Assembly (NCBI RefSeq): GCF_018139695.1
Contig: NZ_JAGSOG010000020.1
Location: 1-59,549 of the forward strand
Length of the DNA stretch: 59,549 bases
Source: Actinospica durhamensis
Lineage (GTDB): Bacteria > Actinomycetota > Actinomycetes > Streptomycetales > Catenulisporaceae
Reading direction: 5' to 3'
A program made the position numbers and the translations under genes. Positions 24,177 through 30,987 of the stretch are shown piece after piece. Below the pieces are notes generated by a model, which was given only the letters and a program-made list of their open reading frames with translations, had not been told where the DNA came from and did not search any database. Positions within the stretch are counted from its first letter, which is position 1. The number at the start of each line of letters is the position of its first letter.

Positions 24177-24952
24177 CGGTATTCCCTCTCCTCTTGCGTG
24201 GGCTTATTCAGGTTGGGCGGCTCTTGCTGCGTCATGGGGGGCCGATGCTCTGTTGACGAGTCACTGGCCAGGAAGACGATCGCCGAAGCAAGTTCCTCAG
24301 GCTCGGCGAGGCGACCTGCCGGTGCCAGGGCTGCGAGCTGGTTCACCATCTCGTCGGGGAGGCCTTCGGTCATCCGGGTGCGCGTCGGGCCGGGCGCGAC
24401 GGCGTTGACGCGAACACCACGCGGCCCGTATTCGGCGGCCCAGGCCTTCGTCAACAGTTCCAGTCCCGCTCGGCTCGCGCCGTACATCGCCATGCCGGCC
24501 TGTCCGAAACTGGCGACCATCGTGCTGACATTGACGATCGAACCCCATCCGCGCTCGGCCATCGCCGGTGCCAGGGCCGCGACGAGGAAAAACGGGACCT
24601 TGACGTTGAGTCCGAAGGTCTCGTCGAACTCTGCTTCGGTCGCGGCATCGCTCGGCCCGAGAAAGGCGACCCCGGCGTTGTTGACGAGGATGTCGACGTG
24701 GCCATCGCCGGCCTCGGTGGCCCATCGCGCCAGGTCCTGTGCCGATTCCAGGTCTCCCAGCGTGGTGAGCGTGAACGAGGCTTTACCTCCGCTGCCTTCG
24801 ATCTCGGCCACGACCCGTTCGGCTCTTTGTGCGTTGCGTCCGACGACCAGGACGTGGGCGCCGCGGGCAGCGAGCGCTATGGCCGTAGCCCTGCCGATCC
24901 CGCTCGTCGACCCGGTGACCAGTGCGGTTCTGTCCTTCAAGTCAACAGACAT
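24173..24952 (-). CDS. SDR-family oxidoreductase with YxxxR and shortened C-terminus
   Basis: The 259-residue classical SDR has TGSTSGIG (13-20), NNAG (91-94), Ser143 and Tyr157, but the catalytic Lys is Arg161 (YGASR). The family normally ends with a substrate-loop strand such as VTGxxxxVDGG; here the conserved sequence stops at AIVFLASDSS and continues with a polar tail (EHRPPMTQQEPPNLNKPTQE), so the C-terminus is replaced. ATG 24952 is used. It is the first gene of a two-gene operon opposite a TetR gene; the palindrome at 24973-24992 lies 20 bases upstream. Confidence 0.8.
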   Translation of the reverse strand: MSVDLKDRTALVTGSTSGIGRATAIALAARGAHVLVVGRNAQRAERVVAEIEGSGGKASFTLTTLGDLESAQDLARWATEAGDGHVDILVNNAGVAFLGPSDAATEAEFDETFGLNVKVPFFLVAALAPAMAERGWGSIVNVSTMVASFGQAGMAMYGASRAGLELLTKAWAAEYGPRGVRVNAVAPGPTRTRMTEGLPDEMVNQLAALAPAGRLAEPEELASAIVFLASDSSTEHRPPMTQQEPPNLNKPTQEEREYR

Positions 24953-24972
24953 GCGGTGCGTCCTCCACTCAA

Positions 24973-24992
24973 AGTGAGTTACGTGACCCACT
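24973..24992. promoter_or_regulatory. Probable TetR operator
   Basis: AGTGAGTTACGTGACCCACT is a 20-bp near-palindrome (8 of 10 positions symmetric). It lies between the divergent SDR operon and the TetR gene, close to the SDR start, so binding would block SDR transcription. Confidence 0.55.
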
Positions 24993-25030
24993 CTTGTCTA
25001 GTCGGACTGGGCTGTCAAACTCAGAATTGC

Positions 25031-25036
25031 TAGTAT
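25031..25036 (+). promoter_or_regulatory. -10 element of a probably leaderless TetR transcript
   Basis: TAGTAT ends only six bases before the ATG at 25043, so transcription would begin at or next to the start codon. No purine-rich ribosome-binding site is present between them, in keeping with a leaderless mRNA. A clear -35 was not seen. Confidence 0.45.
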
Positions 25037-25042
25037 GGGTGC

Positions 25043-25648
25043 ATGGTCAACGGAACGAATGATCGGCCGCGGCTGACCCGCAAGGGTGAACGCGTCCGGG
25101 CGCGAATCGTGGAAGAGGCTGCCGCCTTGATCCATGAGCGCGGGGTAGCGGGTACCACCTTGGACGACGTCAAGGCGGCGGCGCAGGTCAGCGGTTCCCA
25201 GCTCTACCACTACTTTCCCGACAAGAACGAGCTCCTGCAGGCGGTCATCGGCTATCAAGCCGACACCGTCGTCACCAACCAGCGCCAGGCGCTTCTCGGC
25301 AGCGCGATGGGACTCGAAGCCTGGCGAGACATGGTCGTCACCGGGGTGACGCGCGCCCAGGCAGGAGGCTGCCCACTCGGTTCGCTCGTTGGTCAACTCG
25401 CCGAGAGCGACCCCGAGGCCCGAGCCCTCATCGCCGCCGGACTCGAGCGGTGGGCAACCGCGATCAGCGAGGGACTCAGGTTGCTTCACTCCGACGGGAA
25501 GCTCGCGCCCGGCATCGACCCGGACGACCTCGCCACCACTGTGCTCGCAACCCTCCAAGGCGCACTCCTCCTCGCCCAGGTGCAACGCAGTACGCGTCCC
25601 TTCGAAACTGCGATCGATACGCTCCTCGCCCTTGCCATCAAGACTTGA
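25043..25648 (+). CDS. TetR/AcrR-family repressor
   Basis: The 201-residue protein has the N-terminal helix-turn-helix GTTLDDVKAAAQVSGSQLYH with YFPDKNELLQAVIGY, and a ligand-binding C-terminal part of the TetR_C type seen in regulators of oxidoreductase genes (GGCPLGSLVGQLAESDPEAR). It diverges from the two SDR genes and probably represses them and itself through the palindrome at 24973-24992. The inducer is unknown. Confidence 0.85.
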   Translation: MVNGTNDRPRLTRKGERVRARIVEEAAALIHERGVAGTTLDDVKAAAQVSGSQLYHYFPDKNELLQAVIGYQADTVVTNQRQALLGSAMGLEAWRDMVVTGVTRAQAGGCPLGSLVGQLAESDPEARALIAAGLERWATAISEGLRLLHSDGKLAPGIDPDDLATTVLATLQGALLLAQVQRSTRPFETAIDTLLALAIKT

Positions 25649-26312
25649 GCCCCTACTCAGCAAACTCTTCGAGCCCGACGAGTAGCCCCGAGTACTGTCC
25701 GTGATCCGCAGCCAGAGGTCCTCGTGTGGGCGGCGGCGGGTTTCCTCATGGGAGGGACGGCGTAAATCCTCAGGCCTTCGTCTGAGTCCTGGCGGCCCGC
25801 GTGGCGACGGCGCTGGAGCCGGATGGCGGTGTCCTCGATACGCTGCATCGCGTGATCGAGATGAGTCTGGATGATGCCGAGGTCGCGGTAGCTGCGGCTT
25901 ACGCTGTGGCTGACATCGTGCAGCGGATGTACGGTAGCCGACTTGGCCGTATCGACAAAGGCGCAGGAAACTTCGCGACGACCGCGGACGTGACAGCGGA
26001 GAAGGCGATCTTCGATGTCATCCGGGCGGCTCGGCCTGGTGATGCGCTGCTTGGCGAGGAGGGCGGGCGACAGGGGGCTGACGGGGCGGAACGTCAGTGG
26101 CTGGTGGACCCTTTGTGCGGCACGCTGAACTACGCCGTGGGCAGCATGCTGGTGGCGGTCAATGTGGCGCTGCGAGGCGGGTCGGCGGCGGTTGCGGACC
26201 CGTTTAGCGGCGAAGCCAAGCCTTCTATACCGATGGCCACAAGGCTGGTGTGTGGCGGGATGGAGCGGATGCGGAGTTGGCGCCTAGAGAGCTTGGCGTG
26301 CTGATGTGGTGT

Positions 26313-26902
26313 CTATGGGGGCTGTAGGTCCAGGCCGGTCTTCGCGAGAAGGCCGGCCAGGGCCGTGGGACGGTATTGCAGGCGGCGTAGTCGTGTCTTG
26401 ACCAGCGCGGTCAGCGCCTCGATGCTGCGTTTGGCGAGGTTGACCAGGCCGGATTTCATCGCCGACCACACGCCCTCGACCGGGTTGAGCTCGGGCGCGT
26501 ACGGGGGCAGGTGGAAGACGGTCAGCCAGTCCCGCTTGGCGATCAGCCGACGCATCTTCTCGGATTTATGCGTGTTGATGTTGTCCCACACCAGGACGAT
26601 CGGGCCGCTAAGCTGCTGGTGAGCGGCATCGAGCAGCCGGATGTAGTCGTCCTCGGCGAAGCCCTTCTTCTCGCTCTTGCGCCCGTGGTAGACGATGCAC
26701 CGGTGGATGAACCGGGGCGCGTGCTCGGCCCCGGGCCTGAAGGCGAGCAGCCCGGCCAGCGAGACGCGCTTGGTGCCCGCGGCGGTCACCTTCACCACCG
26801 GCGTGACACCCCGCAGCCCCCATGTTCGCCCGTGCGGGGGCCTGAGTCCCTGGCCTGCCTCATCCTCGAAGCCCAGCCAGGCCCCCAGCTCCGAGGCTAG
26901 CT
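26313..26902 (-). CDS. IS630 transposase, DDE catalytic frame
   Basis: The frame has no start of its own; it is entered from the upstream frame at the A-rich site near 26902-26907 (reading KKLASELGAWLGFEDEAGQG). All three catalytic residues are visible: Asp in LGFEDEAG, Asp in VLVWDNINTHKS and Glu in PELNPVEGVWSAMK. An internal ATG or GTG may give a shorter product, but catalysis requires the first Asp upstream of it. The intact triad suggests a working transposase. Confidence 0.8.
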
Positions 26903-27400
26903 TTTTATCTCAGGCCACGACTCCTCACGCCACGCGGCGATCTTCTCCTCGTCGCGCTCGGCCGCGCGTCTGGCCGGCGCCTGCCAGGAGTACCCGGCCC
27001 GGTCCAGCAGCCGCGCCACGGTGCTCACATCCTTGTACCGCACCCGGAACATCCCTTGAATCAGGTCACGTATCCGCGCGAGCGTCCACCGCTGGTCGTC
27101 CTGGTAGCCGTGCGCCGCCGGGCCCTCGTCCAAGGCGGCGGCCAACTCCCGCACCTGCCCGTCGGTCAGGTACGGCTGCCGGCCGCCGTGTCCCTTGCTC
27201 ACCAGGCCCTCGCGCCCGCCCTTGACGTACTGGGCCTTCCACAGCGAGACGCTCTTGGGCGTGACCCGCAACATGTTGGCGATCTCGACATTGCTGTGAC
27301 CTGCATCGATCAGATCGACGGCACGCAAGCGGACCTGCTCGCGCCGGGCACGTCCCGCCGCATCGAAACCGCCGCCCTGCGCATACCGCATGATCCACAA
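26897..27400 (-). CDS. IS630 transposase, N-terminal DNA-binding frame
   Basis: The 167-residue product contains RAVDLIDAGHSNVEIANMLR, VTPKSVSLWKAQYVKGG (helix-turn-helix) and the second domain QRWTLARIRDLIQGMFRVRY with GYSWQAPARRAAERDEEKIA. It ends WPEIKS at a TAG located just past a run of five A. Reading back one base there continues into the catalytic frame, as in many IS630 elements. ATG 27400 or the ATG at 27391 could be the start. Confidence 0.8.
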   Translation of the reverse strand: MWIMRYAQGGGFDAAGRARREQVRLRAVDLIDAGHSNVEIANMLRVTPKSVSLWKAQYVKGGREGLVSKGHGGRQPYLTDGQVRELAAALDEGPAAHGYQDDQRWTLARIRDLIQGMFRVRYKDVSTVARLLDRAGYSWQAPARRAAERDEEKIAAWREESWPEIKS

Positions 27401-27535
27401 ATACTGCGCGATGCCCCGTCCGTCACCGTGGCGCCAGCCTGGCGCGACATCAGCACGCCAAGCTCCCTAGCTCGGCAAACCAGCTAGTGGATGTCAATCT
27501 GGATCCGCCGTTCCCGAGCTCGCCCCGCTTCCGGG

Positions 27536-27722
27536 CCGCAGGGACTCTGGGACGACGGGGTTGGGGAACAGGCCATACCAGTCCTGGGCTGCCCGGTTCG
27601 CGGTGATGATCAGGCTGGTGCCGTCGGCGCTGCGTTGGGAGACGAGTTCGTAGAGGTCGTCGGCTTGCTGCGCGGTGAATTGGCGCAGCGCGAAGTCGTC
27701 GAGGATGAACCAATGCGCGAAA
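27536..27722 (-). pseudogene. Fragment of an IS21-type IstB ATPase
   Basis: The reading FILDDFALRQFTAQQADDLY, ELVSQRSADGTSLIITANRA and DWYGLFPNP corresponds to the Walker B, sensor and following helices of IstB. Both ends are missing, and it abuts the truncated phosphatase gene. AT-rich sequence follows at 27723-27780. Confidence 0.7.
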
Positions 27723-27946
27723 GATTTCTGTCACTCTTTTAACGCCTCTCACCAATTTTCTACGGCTCATTTTGCGCGAGGGCGTCCGACTAGCGTGACC
27801 GCATTCACACGATCGACGGCAGGCCGTTGAATTCGTGCATAGATTCGCGTCGGCGCCTTTACGCGCGGGCCGCCACGAGGGCACTGTACGGCAGTGAATT
27901 GTGGAGTCGCGGATTCCGGTGAGTCGTGGGTGGGGGCGGGGGCTCG

Positions 27947-29428
27947 ATGAGTGTGGTGCAGGAACGAGACGTTGCCGTGCTGGGCGCTCGCCGGGCGCGC
28001 CGGATATTCGGTGGCACCCCGCGGCAGCTGGTGCTGCTCACTGTCGGCCTCGCCGTGCTCGGCGTGCTGCTCGGCCTCGTCTACGCGTTCGGGCTGAGCG
28101 GCGACGCCTCCAGCTTCTCCGGCCTCCGGGCGCGTACCGATGAGGTCTCGGCGACCAGCGACCTGTATTACGAGCTCAACGACATGGACGCGCAGGCCGC
28201 CAACGCGCTGCTGGTCGGTTATCACCCGGACGACCCGTCCATGGTGCCCGCTTCGGTCGACGCTTCTGCCTCCGCGTCCGTCTACGAGCACGACCGCAAA
28301 GCGGCCGATGCCGACCTGGAGCAGATCACACGCAACCCGCTGCTGGCCGCGCAGGCCGAGCACCTCCTCGACGATCTCGGTTCCTACGAGGCCCTTATCG
28401 CCCAGGCTCTCTACGTCGATCAGCACACCGAGAACGAGGCGCCGGCGGCGCCGCCGGCCGCCGCGCTGGCCTCGTACAGCCAGGCCTCTGCGATGCTGCA
28501 CGCCACCTTGCTGCCGATCTCGCTCCAGATCTCCGACGCGGACAGCAACGCCGTGGACTCCTCGTATTCGGGCGAGCGGTCGGGCGCTGCCGTCTACGGC
28601 TTCGCCATCCTCGCGCTCGCGCTGCTCACCGCAGCGGCGCTGGTCCTGGGCAACCGTTACCACGCCCGCAGGTTCCGCCGCCGCCTGAGCCTGCTCGCGC
28701 TCGGCGCGCTCGTCTCGCTCGTCCTGGGCGTGACCGGACTGACGACGCAGCTTTCCGCGGCAGACCACCTGCACTACGCGAAACAAGAGGCCTACGACTC
28801 CATCAACGCCCTCACCCGCGCCGAGGCAGTGTCCGACGACGCCAACGCGGACGAGAGCCGCTGGCTGCTGGAGCGCACCCCGGCCTTGCAGACCTCGTTC
28901 TTCCAGAAGATCAGCACGGTCGCCGGTGTGCCCGGGGTGTCCGGCGAGGGCGCCGGGACCAACCCGCAGCCCTACTACTCCGGCCTGTCCGCGGCAGTCG
29001 ACGCCCTGCACCTCGACGCTGCGGCAGACTCCGTCTCCGGCGTGACGCTCACCGGATACCTCGGCACCGAACTGAACAACATCACCTTCGCCGACGAGGC
29101 ACAGGCCGCCTACGACACGACCCGGGCTTTCGACACCTACCTCCAGGACGACGCCACCATCCGCTCCGACGCCGAGAGCGGAGACCCGGCTGCCGCGGTG
29201 GCGTTCGACATCGGTACCCGGCCGGGGCAGTCGAACTACGCGTTCAATCAGTACATGGCGAAACTCAGCGCGGTCATCGCCATCAACGACGCGGCGTTCG
29301 CCTCCGGAATCGCGTCAGGCCTCGGCGCTACCGGCGCCGCGACGTGGGCCACGCTGATCACCGGCGAACTGCTCCTGCTGCTGTTCACCGTCCAGGCCGG
29401 CTACCTCCGGCTGCGTGAATACCGGTGA
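27947..29428 (+). CDS. Membrane protein with two extracytoplasmic helical sensor-like domains
   Basis: The 493-residue protein has three clear membrane spans or groups: QLVLLTVGLAVLGVLLGLVY near residue 30, a pair around residues 215-275 (AAVYGFAILALALLTAAALV and LSLLALGALVSLVLGVTGLT) and a last one near the C-terminus (WATLITGELLLLLFTVQ). Between them are two helical, Asp- and Ala-rich domains, each starting after a membrane span with residues like SDLYYELNDMDAQAANALLV, reminiscent of four-helix-bundle sensor domains. No kinase, HAMP or enzymatic domain follows. ATG 27947 is preferred over the frame start at 27926. Function unknown; a partner kinase would be expected elsewhere. Confidence 0.7.
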   Translation: MSVVQERDVAVLGARRARRIFGGTPRQLVLLTVGLAVLGVLLGLVYAFGLSGDASSFSGLRARTDEVSATSDLYYELNDMDAQAANALLVGYHPDDPSMVPASVDASASASVYEHDRKAADADLEQITRNPLLAAQAEHLLDDLGSYEALIAQALYVDQHTENEAPAAPPAAALASYSQASAMLHATLLPISLQISDADSNAVDSSYSGERSGAAVYGFAILALALLTAAALVLGNRYHARRFRRRLSLLALGALVSLVLGVTGLTTQLSAADHLHYAKQEAYDSINALTRAEAVSDDANADESRWLLERTPALQTSFFQKISTVAGVPGVSGEGAGTNPQPYYSGLSAAVDALHLDAAADSVSGVTLTGYLGTELNNITFADEAQAAYDTTRAFDTYLQDDATIRSDAESGDPAAAVAFDIGTRPGQSNYAFNQYMAKLSAVIAINDAAFASGIASGLGATGAATWATLITGELLLLLFTVQAGYLRLREYR

Positions 29429-29455
29429 GCCCGCAACCCTCAGGCCGCCTCGACC

Positions 29456-30211
29456 TCACCTGCGGGGCTGGGTGCGTTCACCGGCGAGTGAGGCCGCGGC
29501 CAGATCCGCGAGTACCACGGCGGTGCGCCGCGCATGCAGGCCGGGTGCGGTGCCCGGGGTGGGGGTGAGCAGGAAGTGTCCGTAGACACCGCCGCAGTAT
29601 CGTGCGGGCAGGGCGATGCGGTCTCGCGGGAAACCGTGTTCTTCGACCTTCCAATCGGCCGCTCCCCAGCGCAGCGTTCCCTCCGGCTCGAGGCGCGGCC
29701 CGCGCACCTGTGCGGCGCCCGGCTCGAACCCGCAGGCCCGGAGGGCGAGGATGGACGTGAGCTGGACGCGCACTTGGTCGATGACCGCGTCCGTGCTCTC
29801 GCCGCGCGCCATCAGCGCGGCGGTGGACTCGACGACTGCCAGGAGCGTTTCGTCGAGGGCGACGACACGGGCGCGACGGCGCGCGGCTACCGCCAGTTCG
29901 GTCACGCCGGCTCCCACCAGCACCAGCAGCGTAGTGGTCTGCACGTCGGTCCGGTGGGTGATCGTGAGGCGCTCATAGGGGACGGTGAGGAAGAAGTCGA
30001 ACCAGAGCGCGGTGCCGAGCGTTGCCAGGTATCCAGCGGCACGGTTGCCGAACGCGGCCACCGCCACGATGAAGGCCACCAGGACCAGAGCCGCATCCGT
30101 GTTGGGCAGCGATGTACGCGCCGGGATCAAAGCGGTGCATATCATGACAGGAACGACAAGGGCGGATACCACGGCGATCCGGTCGCGCCGCCTACGCACG
30201 AATTCGAACAT
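29456..30211 (-). CDS. DUF4118 membrane protein (KdpD sensor-like, no kinase)
   Basis: The 251-residue protein has four membrane helices of the DUF4118 type, including AAGYLATLGTALWFDFFLTV followed by PYERLTITHRTDVQTTTLLV. A GAF-like cytoplasmic part follows (ETLLAVVESTAALMARGEST to the C-terminus). KdpD has the same membrane module between its USP and GAF regions. Without a kinase domain this protein may sense turgor or K+ and modulate KdpD. It lies next to kdpE; a broken paralog is at 5176-5933. The start ATG is at 30211; alternatives were not evident. Confidence 0.75.
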   Translation of the reverse strand: MFEFVRRRRDRIAVVSALVVPVMICTALIPARTSLPNTDAALVLVAFIVAVAAFGNRAAGYLATLGTALWFDFFLTVPYERLTITHRTDVQTTTLLVLVGAGVTELAVAARRRARVVALDETLLAVVESTAALMARGESTDAVIDQVRVQLTSILALRACGFEPGAAQVRGPRLEPEGTLRWGAADWKVEEHGFPRDRIALPARYCGGVYGHFLLTPTPGTAPGLHARRTAVVLADLAAASLAGERTQPRR

Positions 30212-30276
30212 GTCCCCGGTGTATCAATTCTTCTACGGCTTGTCCATTGCCGCGTGTCCCCGTTTCCAGCAGGCGG

Positions 30277-30987
30277 TTACGGCTGGAACCTGTATCCCAT
30301 TCCGATCTCCGTGAGGAGCTGTTGGGGCTGCGCGGGCTCCGGCTCAAGCTTCTGACGCAGCTTTCCCATATAGAAACGCAGGTAATTCGTCTCGGATTCG
30401 TAGGTCGGGCCCCAGACCTGCTGGAGCAGCTGCTTGCCGGACACCAGCCGGCCCGGGTTCCTGACCAAGACCTCGAGCACAGCCCACTCGGTCTTGGTCA
30501 GATGCACCGATTCCGGCACTTGCGCCGGTGCGTCGGGGCGCTTGGTCACCGTCTTCGCGGCCAGGTCGACGTTGAAATAGCCGATCAGAACCGCCGGCTC
30601 AGCGGCTCTGGCCGACGCGTCGGCCTCGGCGCGCCGTTGCAGGGCTCTGAGCCGAGCCATGAGTTCGTCCATGGAGAACGGCTTGGTCATATAGTCGTCC
30701 GCGCCCGCGTCGAGCGCCTCGACCTTGTCGGTCGCGTCCGTGCGACCGGAGAGCACGAGGATCGGCACCTTCGTCCACCCGCGCAGGCCGGCGATGACAT
30801 CCGTGCCGTCCATGTCCGGCAGACCCAGGTCGAGCACGACGAGGTCCGGCATGTGCCGAGCGGCCGCCTCCAGCGCCTCGGCCCCGTCCGCGGCCACCAC
30901 GACCTCATAGCGCCGCGCCGAGAGATTGATCCGCAACGCACGCATCAGCTGCGGCTCGTCATCGACCACCAGAACCCGCATCATCAT
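30277..30987 (-). CDS. kdpE: KdpE response regulator (canonical)
   Basis: The 236-residue OmpR-type regulator has an intact receiver: acidic pair in VVDDEPQ, phosphoacceptor Asp in VVLDLGLPDMDG and Lys in YMTKPFS. The winged helix carries HLTKTEWAVLEVLVRNPGRL and the C-terminal GMGYRFQP. It activates kdpFABC transcription in known systems. Three consecutive ATG codons lie at the start; the first overlaps the kdpD stop (TGATG), so kinase and regulator are coupled. The second copy at 17399 shares the effector domain but has lost receiver residues. Confidence 0.9.
   Translation of the reverse strand: MMMRVLVVDDEPQLMRALRINLSARRYEVVVAADGAEALEAAARHMPDLVVLDLGLPDMDGTDVIAGLRGWTKVPILVLSGRTDATDKVEALDAGADDYMTKPFSMDELMARLRALQRRAEADASARAAEPAVLIGYFNVDLAAKTVTKRPDAPAQVPESVHLTKTEWAVLEVLVRNPGRLVSGKQLLQQVWGPTYESETNYLRFYMGKLRQKLEPEPAQPQQLLTEIGMGYRFQP

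Larger units (their letters stand above)
26285..27469 (-). mobile_element. Complete IS630-family insertion sequence with TA target duplication
   Basis: The ends are 24-bp inverted repeats (26284-26307 and 27447-27470) differing at one position; each begins CTAG and contains GAGCTTGGCGTGCTGATGT or its close variant. The TA in each CTAG is the duplicated target, leaving an element of about 1181 bp. It encodes a helix-turn-helix frame and a DDE frame joined by a probable -1 frameshift. The host gene can be rebuilt across the site, so insertion is recent. Confidence 0.85.
25861..27535 (+). pseudogene. Inositol-monophosphatase-family gene interrupted by IS630 and truncated
   Basis: The first part (25861-26286) encodes MSLDDAEVAVAAAYAVADIV, IDKGAGNFATTADVTAEKAI, LLGEEGGRQG and WLVDPLCGTLNYA, matching the IMPase-like family that carries DPLCGT instead of the usual DPxDGT. 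One base is missing near 26215; after it FYTDGHKAGVWRDGADAELA resumes. An IS630 element then enters at a TA. Downstream, from 27468, the same protein continues as SSANQLVDVNLDPPFPSS, joining exactly if the element and one TA are removed. The gene is lost after about 27535, where an IstB fragment on the other strand begins. It thus has three lesions. Confidence 0.8.

Noticed and set aside
25657-25848. Minus-strand ORF with MQRIEDTAIRLQRRRHAGRQ
   Set aside because: It overlaps the region before the IMPase gene and has no recognised domain or ribosome-binding site; too weak to list as a gene.
27767-29011. 414-codon minus-strand ORF opposite the membrane protein
   Set aside because: Shadow frame; the plus-strand protein has clear signal and membrane helices.
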